In this document: piece after piece, positions 1 through 5,028 of the stretch
How the letters are laid out: every line of letters begins with the position of its first letter
How positions within the stretch are numbered: position 1 is the stretch's first letter
NCBI GenBank assembly: GCA_017860765.1
Contig: JAGDMY010000151.1
Coordinates: 1 to 5,028, forward strand
Direction: 5' to 3'
Length of the DNA: 5,028 bases
DNA from: Chloroflexota bacterium
GTDB lineage: Bacteria; Chloroflexota; Dehalococcoidia; Dehalococcoidales; UBA3254
The notes under the pieces: generated by a model
Databases searched by the model: none
Told to the model about the DNA's origin: nothing
What the model saw: the letters and a program-made list of their open reading frames with translations, nothing else
Program-made: the position numbers and the translations under genes

Positions 1-911
1 GTCGTAGAATACCACTCCTTTTTGAGCAAGTTGGGGGTTCAAGGTATCAGGCAGATGCATGAAATATTGGCTGAGGTCGGCTGCCAGTTTGGTCATGTGA
101 GACTTTAACAAATTCTGGATGTCGGGTGGCATTTTCTTGTAAACGTCCAAATTTAAGTTGATGGAATATACACTGCCCAGAGCAAAGAAGACCGTGGCAT
201 TTTTGGCGACCTCATATAATTTTGCTATTTCTACATACTGTGAGCCCACAGTTTTCGCATTTATGACTCCCTTTTGGAGGTTGGAGTAGTCTTCAGAGAA
301 GTCCACCACAATCGCGTTACTGCCTAATGCCTTAAAGAGGGCAGCCGAGGAAGGAGTATCGCAGCCGATATTCAAGCCTTTCAAGTCCTCGAGGGTATGA
401 ATCGGCTTGGTGGAAAGCAGGTACAACCCGCCGATAAAAATGCAGCCCAGTGATGTCTGGTTAGCTCTCTCCTCCAATAACTTGGCGTAGATGGGCTGCA
501 AACCGACCTCAGCATAAGCATTAGCCTCGGCGCTTTCCAGGATAAAGGGTAGCTCAATTATCGCGAACTCTGGAATTTTGTCCGGATGTCATCCAGCATC
601 GCTGGAAATTGATCTAATTGTCCACCGGGGAACATCTGCATTTTATAGGCACCGTTGGTTTCGGCATTGAATTTGTCCATCTCTGCCTGACTCTTGACCA
701 ACAGGTCATCGCCTGCCGGTACGGGGGTAGTCATGCGAATCAGCACCTGTTTGACCGCCGGAGCAGAGGTGGTGGGGGGAGGCTGGGTAGCACTGGTGGC
801 CGGTGGCGCCTTCGTGGTTGTGGGGGCTTGCTGGGCGCAGGCCAGGCCCAGACCAAGGATTAAGGAAGTAATCAATAACAGGGAAATAATCTGGACAGAT
901 AACCTTTTCAT
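1..911 (-). pseudogene. TRAP transporter solute-binding lipoprotein (DctP family), frame-disrupted, 3' end beyond window
   Basis: Extracytoplasmic receptor of a tripartite ATP-independent periplasmic (TRAP) transporter; such proteins bind a solute, usually an organic acid, and hand it to DctQ/DctM membrane subunits, which are not in this window. The start at 911 is chosen because GAGGAGG lies 8 bases upstream and a signal peptide follows (MKR, hydrophobic residues 5-24, Cys25). The lipobox-like GLAC is imperfect, with Gly at -3. A Thr/Pro/Ala linker (about 26-48) leads into the binding domain. The first frame gives 117 residues and stops at 558-560. The family sequence resumes one frame over (KIPEFAIIELPFI...) and stays open to base 1, about 193 more residues, including TLEDLKGL, FSEDYSNLQKGV and QKGVVFYD. 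About 50 C-terminal residues should lie off the edge. Relative to relatives such as SiaP, about 15 residues are missing at the break. A longer in-frame start at 1079 is rejected because it would translate the promoter. Family assignment is firm; whether the break is biological or an assembly error is open. Confidence 0.88.
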
Positions 912-919
912 TAACGTTT

Positions 920-926
920 CCTCCTC
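920..926 (-). promoter_or_regulatory. Ribosome binding site of the TRAP binding-protein gene
   Basis: GAGGAGG on the minus strand, 8 bases before the ATG at 911. It decides the start in favour of the signal-peptide methionine over the in-frame ATG at 1079, which lies upstream of the promoter. Confidence 0.85.
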
Positions 927-987
927 ATTATTTGAATTCTCTACTGAATATTCCTGCCAAACTCCCCAAACGCTACTTGCTATATGA

Positions 988-1003
988 TATACACAAATGT
1001 ATA
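988..1003. promoter_or_regulatory. Operator-like palindrome just downstream of the TRAP promoter
   Basis: A perfect 6-base inverted repeat, TATACA-N4-TGTATA, lies about 6 to 21 bases after the predicted start of the minus-strand transcript. A repressor bound here would block the early transcript. The AT-rich half-sites and short spacing suit a dimeric regulator such as a GntR or TetR protein; which family is unknown. An overlapping smaller repeat, TATAT-G-ATATA, lies at 981-991. Confidence 0.45.
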
Positions 1004-1014
1004 CCGACGCGCAT

Positions 1015-1043
1015 ATAATAGAATACCAAAATACCTTTGTCAA
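1015..1043 (-). promoter_or_regulatory. Sigma70-type promoter driving the TRAP binding-protein gene
   Basis: On the minus strand TTGACA (1043-1038) is followed by a 17-base spacer and TATTAT (1020-1015), five of six matches to the -10 consensus. Transcription should begin near 1008, giving a leader of roughly 95 bases before the start codon at 911. The match to both boxes and the ideal spacing make this a strong prediction, although no experiment supports it here. Confidence 0.75.
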
Positions 1044-1189
1044 TAGGCTTCTATTATCTACTACGATGATTGATCTCAAACATCGCTGGCGACTTCGCTG
1101 ATGACCTACATTAAAGCAGATTCACCCTTCGAAGTCAATATGCTTTTTATGCTTTTATAAACCTGATGGCCTTCATCCCCGCCCTTTGC

Positions 1190-1218
1190 TTGACAACCCC
1201 TGACCCTGACTCTATACT
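1190..1218 (+). promoter_or_regulatory. Sigma70-type promoter driving the molybdopterin oxidoreductase gene
   Basis: TTGACA (1190-1195), a 17-base spacer and TATACT (1213-1218) form a near-consensus promoter on the plus strand. The transcript should start near 1225, leaving a leader of about 115 bases before the ATG at 1340. The spacer contains a tandem CCCTGA repeat (1198-1209), and the sequence upstream of the -35 box around 1140-1160 is AT-rich and could act as an UP element. Confidence 0.75.
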
Positions 1219-1328
1219 TATGGCATTCGTCCATGCGGCGTTCCACGGTTATTTGTCGGATTTTCAATTGGAAGAAAAAATACGCTCTTAACACCTATAG
1301 TTGCACCGTAATCACCAAATTCTTCCTG

Positions 1329-1336
1329 AAAGGAGA
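1329..1336 (+). promoter_or_regulatory. Ribosome binding site that sets the molybdoenzyme start
   Basis: AAAGGAGA lies 4 bases before the ATG at 1340. The same frame is open back to a TTG at 1301, but that codon has no Shine-Dalgarno sequence and its extra 13 residues would be encoded across this binding site, so the 1340 start is preferred. Confidence 0.8.
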
Positions 1337-1339
1337 TCG

Positions 1340-3979
1340 ATGCCAGGAAAACACATTTCTTCCGCAAATGCTGATAGCGGCAGCAGATCGTATCTGAAGG
1401 GGCTGGGATTTATTTCCTCCAGCAGCGGGGATGCCAATACAGGAGTGATTGATGTCGCTAAGGGGAAAATAGTCAGGATCAGACCCCTGCATTACGATTG
1501 GAAATACGATGTCGGTCAGTTTAACGCCTGGCAAATGGAGGCGCGCGGACAGGTCTTCGGGCCCAGCCTGAAGTCCCTGATGCCGCCCTACAGTTTAGCT
1601 TATAAAAACCGTGTTTATTCTCCCAACCGCATTCTCCATCCCCTGAAAAGAGTGGACTGGGACCCCGCCGGGGAGAGAAATCCGGCCAATCGAGGTAAAA
1701 GCGGGTACGTCAGGATCACCTGGGAAGAGGCCCTGGATATCATTGCCAGCGAGCTCCTCAGGATCAAAAAGGAATATACTACCTATGCCGTCCTGGCACA
1801 GGGAGACGGCCACGGTGAGACCAAGGTAGTCCACGGTCCCCACGGGTGTCAGAACAGGCTTCTGGCTCTGCTGGGCGGTTTCACCTACCAGACGCGTAAT
1901 GCCGACAGCTGGGAGGGGTGGTATTGGGGTGCCAAGCACGTCTGGGGCTGTGAGCCGGTGGGGCAGATGGAGCCGGTCATCAATGCCATTCCTGATATCG
2001 CCCAGCATGCCGACCGGATACTCTTCTGGGGATGCGACCCGGAGACCACTTCCTGGGGATTCGATGGGCAAATGTCCAGCCGTCTGTGTTACTGGTTCAG
2101 AGAACTCGGCATCAGGAGCATCTACATTTGTCCTGATTTGAACTATGGGGCTGCAGTCCATGCGGACAAGTGGATACCCATCCGGCCTTGCACTGATGCT
2201 GCCCTGCAGCTCGCCATTGCTTATCTCTGGATCAAAAACGGGACTTATGACAAAGAGTACCTCCGCACCCATTCTGTTGGCTTCGACAAATTCGCATCTT
2301 ATGTACTGGGTGATGAGGACGGCATCGCCAAGACCCCCCGGTGGGCCGAGGAAAAGACCACTATCCCCTCGCGCATTATTAAAGCCCTGGCCCGCGACTG
2401 GGCCTCTAAGACCACATCCATCGCCCACGGCAATGGCGGGCCCGGCATCCGTGGCCCCTATGCTACTGAGAATGCCCGGCTGGAAGCTTTGCTGCTGGCT
2501 ATGCAGGGCCTGGGCAGGCCGGGTGTCCACCAGGTAAAGATGCTGGAATGGGGCCGCCGCGTCTCCCGCGATACCGATCCCATGCCGCTTTCTACTGTGA
2601 TTCCCAACCTGACCTCCATTTACGCCGGGGCCATGAATTTCTCATCCACCAAGACAGGACCGAATGCCACTGCCACGGTGCTGCCCAAACAGATTATTCC
2701 CAAACTGCTTATTCACGATGCACTGCTTAAAGCTCCCATCTCCTGGTATGGAAATACCCTGGCCATGACCAGAGTCGAGGACCAGTTTGTCAAATACAAC
2801 TATCCGGTAGAGGGCTGTTCTGAAGTCCATATGATCTGGACCGACTCCCCCTGCTGGATTACCTGCTGGAACGATACCAATACCTATATCAAGGGCCTCC
2901 GCAGCCCCAAGATAGAGTTCATCCTGGCCCAGCATCCCTGGCTGGAGAACGATTGCCTTTTCGCCGATATCATCCTCCCGGTCAGCACCAAGCTCGAGTT
3001 GGAGGATATCAACTCGGATAATATGGGCGGCCAGTTTCATATGCTGGTCAACGAGAGCCAGTGCATAGACCACATTGGAGAGTCCTACAGCGATTATGAG
3101 ATTGTCTGTAAGGTGGCCGAGAAATTAGGCCTGCTCGAAGAATATACCCGGTCTGAAAGCGTTGCCGAACGCATAAAGCGGGGCTTTGAAAACTCGGGGG
3201 TCCAAAAGCTGGTAAGCTACCAGGAATTTAAGGAAAAAGGCTACTTTGTCATTCCCACAGATCCTGATTGGAAGAAATATCCTCCGGGACTGCGGAGGTT
3301 CTATGAAGACCCCGAGAATAATAAATTATCTACCCCCAGCGGCAAGATAGAATTCTATTCCGAGCGGCTGGCCTCCCATTTCCCGGATGATACCGAAAGG
3401 CCACCCGTACCCCGCTGGATTGAAAAAGGGCAAAGCCATGATGAGCGGGTCAGCAGCTCCCGGGCCGAGCAATATCCCCTTCTGGTCGTCTCCAATCATC
3501 CCCGCTGGCGGGTCCATGCCAACCACGATGATATGACCTGGCTCAGGGAGATCCCCACCTGCAAAGTCAAGGGCCCGGATGGGTACCTGTATGAACCCCT
3601 GTGGATGAATCCCGCAGATGCCGCACGCCGGGGCATTCAAAGCGGGGACGTGGTGAAAGTATTCAACGAAAGGGGAGCGGTACTGGGTGGAGCCTATGTG
3701 ACTGAAAGGCTCATGCCGGGAGCGGTATACATCGACCATGGTTCCAGGTATGACCCGATAGTGCCCGGTGAATTGGACAGGGGAGGAGCCATCAACACCA
3801 TTACGCCCCATAACCCAACCTCCCGGAACGCCACCGGTATGGTGGCCAGCGGCTTTCTGGTGGAAGCTGAGAAAGCTGATCTGGATGAGCTGCGCCGCCG
3901 CTATCCTCAAGCCTTTAAGCGTAAATACCATCCCGGGGCCGGGCTGCCTCTGGAGAGAGCACTGGTTGAAAATAGATGA
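1340..3979 (+). CDS. Molybdopterin oxidoreductase, pyrogallol transhydroxylase-like large subunit
   Basis: An 879-residue bis-molybdopterin enzyme of the DMSO reductase superfamily. The molybdopterin domain covers roughly residues 80-600 (ITWEEALDIIASE at 126-138, FADIILPVSTKLE at 541-553) and the C-terminal dinucleotide-binding domain roughly 712-840 (NPADAARRGIQSGDVVKV, then DRGGAINTITP). The N-terminus has no cysteine cluster for a [4Fe-4S] centre, unlike formate dehydrogenases, nitrate reductases and acetylene hydratase. This, the length (the Pelobacter acidigallici enzyme is about 875 residues) and motifs ERNPANRG (112-119) and NADSWEGWYWG (187-197) point to the transhydroxylase large-subunit group. 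Ser190 is the likely molybdenum ligand; Asp189 and His158 are candidate catalytic residues. There is no twin-arginine signal, so it is probably cytoplasmic. The partner Fe-S small subunit is not adjacent on either side. The gene appears monocistronic behind its own promoter. The true substrate is unknown; the family includes many uncharacterised anaerobe paralogues, so a pyrogallol reaction should not be assumed. Confidence 0.9.
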   Translation: MPGKHISSANADSGSRSYLKGLGFISSSSGDANTGVIDVAKGKIVRIRPLHYDWKYDVGQFNAWQMEARGQVFGPSLKSLMPPYSLAYKNRVYSPNRILHPLKRVDWDPAGERNPANRGKSGYVRITWEEALDIIASELLRIKKEYTTYAVLAQGDGHGETKVVHGPHGCQNRLLALLGGFTYQTRNADSWEGWYWGAKHVWGCEPVGQMEPVINAIPDIAQHADRILFWGCDPETTSWGFDGQMSSRLCYWFRELGIRSIYICPDLNYGAAVHADKWIPIRPCTDAALQLAIAYLWIKNGTYDKEYLRTHSVGFDKFASYVLGDEDGIAKTPRWAEEKTTIPSRIIKALARDWASKTTSIAHGNGGPGIRGPYATENARLEALLLAMQGLGRPGVHQVKMLEWGRRVSRDTDPMPLSTVIPNLTSIYAGAMNFSSTKTGPNATATVLPKQIIPKLLIHDALLKAPISWYGNTLAMTRVEDQFVKYNYPVEGCSEVHMIWTDSPCWITCWNDTNTYIKGLRSPKIEFILAQHPWLENDCLFADIILPVSTKLELEDINSDNMGGQFHMLVNESQCIDHIGESYSDYEIVCKVAEKLGLLEEYTRSESVAERIKRGFENSGVQKLVSYQEFKEKGYFVIPTDPDWKKYPPGLRRFYEDPENNKLSTPSGKIEFYSERLASHFPDDTERPPVPRWIEKGQSHDERVSSSRAEQYPLLVVSNHPRWRVHANHDDMTWLREIPTCKVKGPDGYLYEPLWMNPADAARRGIQSGDVVKVFNERGAVLGGAYVTERLMPGAVYIDHGSRYDPIVPGELDRGGAINTITPHNPTSRNATGMVASGFLVEAEKADLDELRRRYPQAFKRKYHPGAGLPLERALVENR

Positions 3980-3999
3980 CCAGGTTATCTCCTCCTGCC

Positions 4000-4662
4000 T
4001 TAACGCCAGCTGACGTTCTTCTCCAGCAGCTCCCGCCCGGATTCAAGTTGATTGGCCGGGAAATCCCAATCAGGATAGCCGATCGCGATGCACACCGCAA
4101 TCCGTTTGGATTCCGGGATGCCGGTGAACTCCCTTATCACCCAGGGAAACATTACACCCTGGTCCTCAATGCAGGTGCCCAGCCCATAATGCAGCGCAGC
4201 CAGGCAGATGTTCTGCATGAGTGCTCCAATATCCAGTATAGACATCGCGGAACCATCCAGGACTCTATCAATTGAAAGTATGATAGCCGCGGGAGCATCA
4301 AACAAGCGAAAACCACGCTTTTGCCAATCGGCCCGCTTCTCTTTGTCCTCCCGGGCTATCCCCATCAGGCGGAAAATCTGGATAGCAAGGTCGATTTGCC
4401 TTTGTCGATATATTCCTGAATAAGGTTTACGCTGGGTGTCCGGCTGGGGTGTGGCACCCAGGCTTAGCATCTCGAGATTGCCCTTTTTAATATTTTCCAG
4501 CGCCTCTCCGGTAACCACGGTGATTTCCCAGGGCTGTGTGTTTAAGGCTGACGGGGCCCGGACGCTGACCTCCAGGATCTCCCTGAGGACTTCCTGAGGC
4601 ACAGTGGCAGGTTTAAATCCCCTGATACTTTTTCGCGATCTTATGGCTTCGATAACGTCCAT
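4000..4662 (-). CDS. Nitroreductase-family FMN oxidoreductase
   Basis: A 220-residue flavoprotein of the nitroreductase superfamily, expected to bind FMN at a homodimer interface and use NAD(P)H; the natural substrate cannot be told from sequence. The FMN-binding RSRKSIRGF stretch is at residues 8-16, APSALNTQPW at 36-45, the late glycine-rich segment GALMQN...LHYGLGTC at 146-163, and the closing AIGYPDWD at 193-200. The ATG at 4662 is chosen because GGGGAG lies 6 bases upstream and families of this type begin MDVxEAIxxRxSxRxF. An in-frame ATG at 4686 would add eight charged residues but has no ribosome binding site. The gene converges on the molybdoenzyme with 20 bases between stop codons and no terminator visible there. 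It is complete, with no missing core motif. Functional linkage to its neighbours is not evident. Confidence 0.9.
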   Translation of the reverse strand: MDVIEAIRSRKSIRGFKPATVPQEVLREILEVSVRAPSALNTQPWEITVVTGEALENIKKGNLEMLSLGATPQPDTQRKPYSGIYRQRQIDLAIQIFRLMGIAREDKEKRADWQKRGFRLFDAPAAIILSIDRVLDGSAMSILDIGALMQNICLAALHYGLGTCIEDQGVMFPWVIREFTGIPESKRIAVCIAIGYPDWDFPANQLESGRELLEKNVSWR

Positions 4663-4668
4663 CTCTTT

Positions 4669-4674
4669 CTCCCC
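4669..4674 (-). promoter_or_regulatory. Ribosome binding site that sets the nitroreductase start
   Basis: GGGGAG on the minus strand, 6 bases before the ATG at 4662. It favours that start over the ATG at 4686, which follows only AT-rich sequence. Confidence 0.7.
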
Positions 4675-4717
4675 TTTTTCGTTCATTGACTATTTTATAG
4701 CTTTAGCCCTAAAAAGA

Positions 4718-4751
4718 ACACCCGAGCCTGACGTTATTATCCGGCGGGTGT
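4718..4751 (-). terminator. Hairpin with T-rich tail on the minus strand, possible terminator or attenuator
   Basis: ACACCCG (4718-4724) pairs perfectly with CGGGTGT (4745-4751), and a further CC/GG pair can form past a two-base bulge. Read on the minus strand the stem is followed at once by TTCTTTTT (4717-4710), the form of an intrinsic terminator. It lies upstream of the nitroreductase start with no minus-strand gene before it in the window, so it would act as a leader attenuator or stop antisense transcription from the promoter region. On the plus strand no T-run follows. Its stem is short and the loop long, so confidence is moderate to low. Confidence 0.4.
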
Positions 4752-4767
4752 AGAAAAACATTTATAT

Positions 4768-4796
4768 TTGACATGAAACACAAAATCTTTTATCCT
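4768..4796 (+). promoter_or_regulatory. Sigma70-type promoter for the partial gene at the right edge
   Basis: TTGACA (4768-4773), a 17-base spacer and TATCCT (4791-4796) lie on the plus strand in AT-rich sequence. Transcription should begin near 4803, about 50 bases before the ATG at 4852. No equally good promoter was found for the nitroreductase on the opposite strand; TATAAA at 4699-4694 is the best -10 candidate there but lacks a matching -35 box. Confidence 0.65.
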
Positions 4797-4851
4797 CTTG
4801 TTACTTGGTAATCATTCCATTCTGGCATTAATTGCAGGAGATTAGAAAGAC

Positions 4852-5028
4852 ATGGGAGAGAGAAAAGACTACAGCGGAGAATTTCAGCCCGGCCTCAGGC
4901 TGGAGGATTTTTCCAAAGAGGGGCTTATTCAACTGGTCAGGGCTGGTGCCAAGCTCTATGGTGGATTAAACCAGTACTGGTATAAGGCCGTGAAAGATAA
5001 ATTAGGCGAGGAAGCCGCCAATCAGATC
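4852..5028 (+). CDS. Uncharacterised protein, N-terminal 59 residues only
   Basis: An open frame from the ATG at 4852 runs to the window edge without a stop. AGGAG ends 11 bases upstream, slightly distant, and a good promoter precedes it. The visible part is soluble and charged, with YSGEF at 7-11, LEDFSKEGLIQLVRAGAKLY (17-36) likely helical, and an aromatic stretch NQYWYKAV at 40-47. There is no signal peptide or membrane segment. The opening resembles proteins of unknown function seen in anaerobic bacteria (perhaps the DUF6125 group, from memory and not verified), some of which are remotely like L-2-amino-thiazoline-4-carboxylic acid hydrolase. No function should be assigned from this fragment; that it is a real gene is well supported by promoter, start and coding character. 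Confidence 0.75.
   Translation, partial: MGERKDYSGEFQPGLRLEDFSKEGLIQLVRAGAKLYGGLNQYWYKAVKDKLGEEAANQI

Larger units (their letters stand above)
927..1339. other. Divergent intergenic region between the TRAP gene and the molybdoenzyme gene
   Basis: About 410 bases without a convincing gene. It holds one promoter facing each way, the palindrome at 988-1003, a tandem ATGCTTTTT/ATGCTTTTA repeat at 1140-1157 in AT-rich sequence upstream of the plus-strand -35 box, and a separated 7-base inverted repeat GACTTCG/CGAAGTC at 1091-1097 and 1130-1136. Short open frames here (for example 1106-1294 minus) have no ribosome binding site and no recognisable protein character. I see no clear terminator and no structured RNA family that I recognise. 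Confidence 0.6.

Noticed and set aside
573..582. Programmed -1 ribosomal frameshift at the AAAA run in the TRAP gene
   Set aside because: There is no X-XXY-YYZ slippery heptamer in frame, and the apparent loss of about 15 residues fits a deletion better.
618..987. Plus-strand open frames opposite the TRAP receptor start, rich in Gly and Arg
   Set aside because: They arise from the complement of the Thr/Pro/Ala linker codons and have no protein-like pattern.
912..1079. N-terminal extension of the TRAP receptor frame to an ATG at 1079
   Set aside because: It would translate through the promoter and palindrome, has no ribosome binding site and would bury the signal peptide; the ATG at 911 has GAGGAGG correctly spaced.
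1106..1294. 62-codon minus-strand open frame in the intergenic region
   Set aside because: It has no ribosome binding site, overlaps the plus-strand promoter and has an unremarkable basic translation.
1301..1339. TTG start giving a longer molybdoenzyme
   Set aside because: No Shine-Dalgarno sequence before it, and the added codons overlap the clear binding site for the ATG at 1340.
1595..2530. 311-codon open frame on the minus strand opposite the molybdoenzyme
   Set aside because: It lies wholly antisense to a gene with strong family motifs, and its translation has no recognisable domain; it is a codon-bias shadow.
3326..3931. 201-codon minus-strand open frame opposite the C-terminal domain
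   Set aside because: Antisense shadow of the dinucleotide-binding domain, with no domain of its own recognised.

Overview
The window looks like a stretch of chromosome from an anaerobic bacterium, probably uncultured. It has Shine-Dalgarno starts and near-consensus sigma70-type promoters. A TRAP-type solute-binding lipoprotein, a transhydroxylase-like molybdopterin enzyme, an FMN nitroreductase and a small protein beginning with a YSGEF...LEDFSKE segment together recall Dehalococcoidia (Chloroflexota) or other sediment/subsurface anaerobes. That assignment rests on remembered sequence resemblance, not on a search, and is weak. I see no rRNA, tRNA, CRISPR array, insertion sequence or attachment site.

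Layout: (1) 1-911, minus strand, a DctP-family TRAP solute-binding protein. Its C-terminus lies beyond the left edge, and one frame break near 560-590 interrupts it. The break falls where about 15 family residues are missing, so a real out-of-frame deletion is more likely than a one-base read error. (2) 912-1339, a divergent intergenic region with a good promoter on each strand and a palindrome just inside the TRAP transcript. (3) 1340-3979, plus strand, a complete 879-residue molybdopterin enzyme of the DMSO reductase superfamily. It most resembles the large subunit of pyrogallol-phloroglucinol transhydroxylase: no N-terminal Fe-S cysteines and a conserved N-x-D-S-W-E-G-W motif that should carry the molybdenum-ligating serine. 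No Fe-S small subunit is adjacent. (4) 4000-4662, minus strand, an FMN nitroreductase-family protein, tail-to-tail with the molybdoenzyme across 20 bases. (5) 4663-4851, a second divergent intergenic region with a plus-strand promoter and a hairpin followed by a T-rich tract on the minus strand. (6) 4852 to the right edge, plus strand, the first 59 residues of a protein of unknown function.

How they may work together (inference): a TRAP importer would bring in an organic, perhaps aromatic or carboxylate, substrate, and the divergently transcribed molybdoenzyme would transform it without net electron transfer or with an unlinked redox partner. The nitroreductase-like flavoprotein may be an unrelated neighbour. 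Nothing in the window points clearly to an entirely new system. The most notable points are the broken TRAP receptor, its missing signature arginine and the orphan transhydroxylase-like enzyme.
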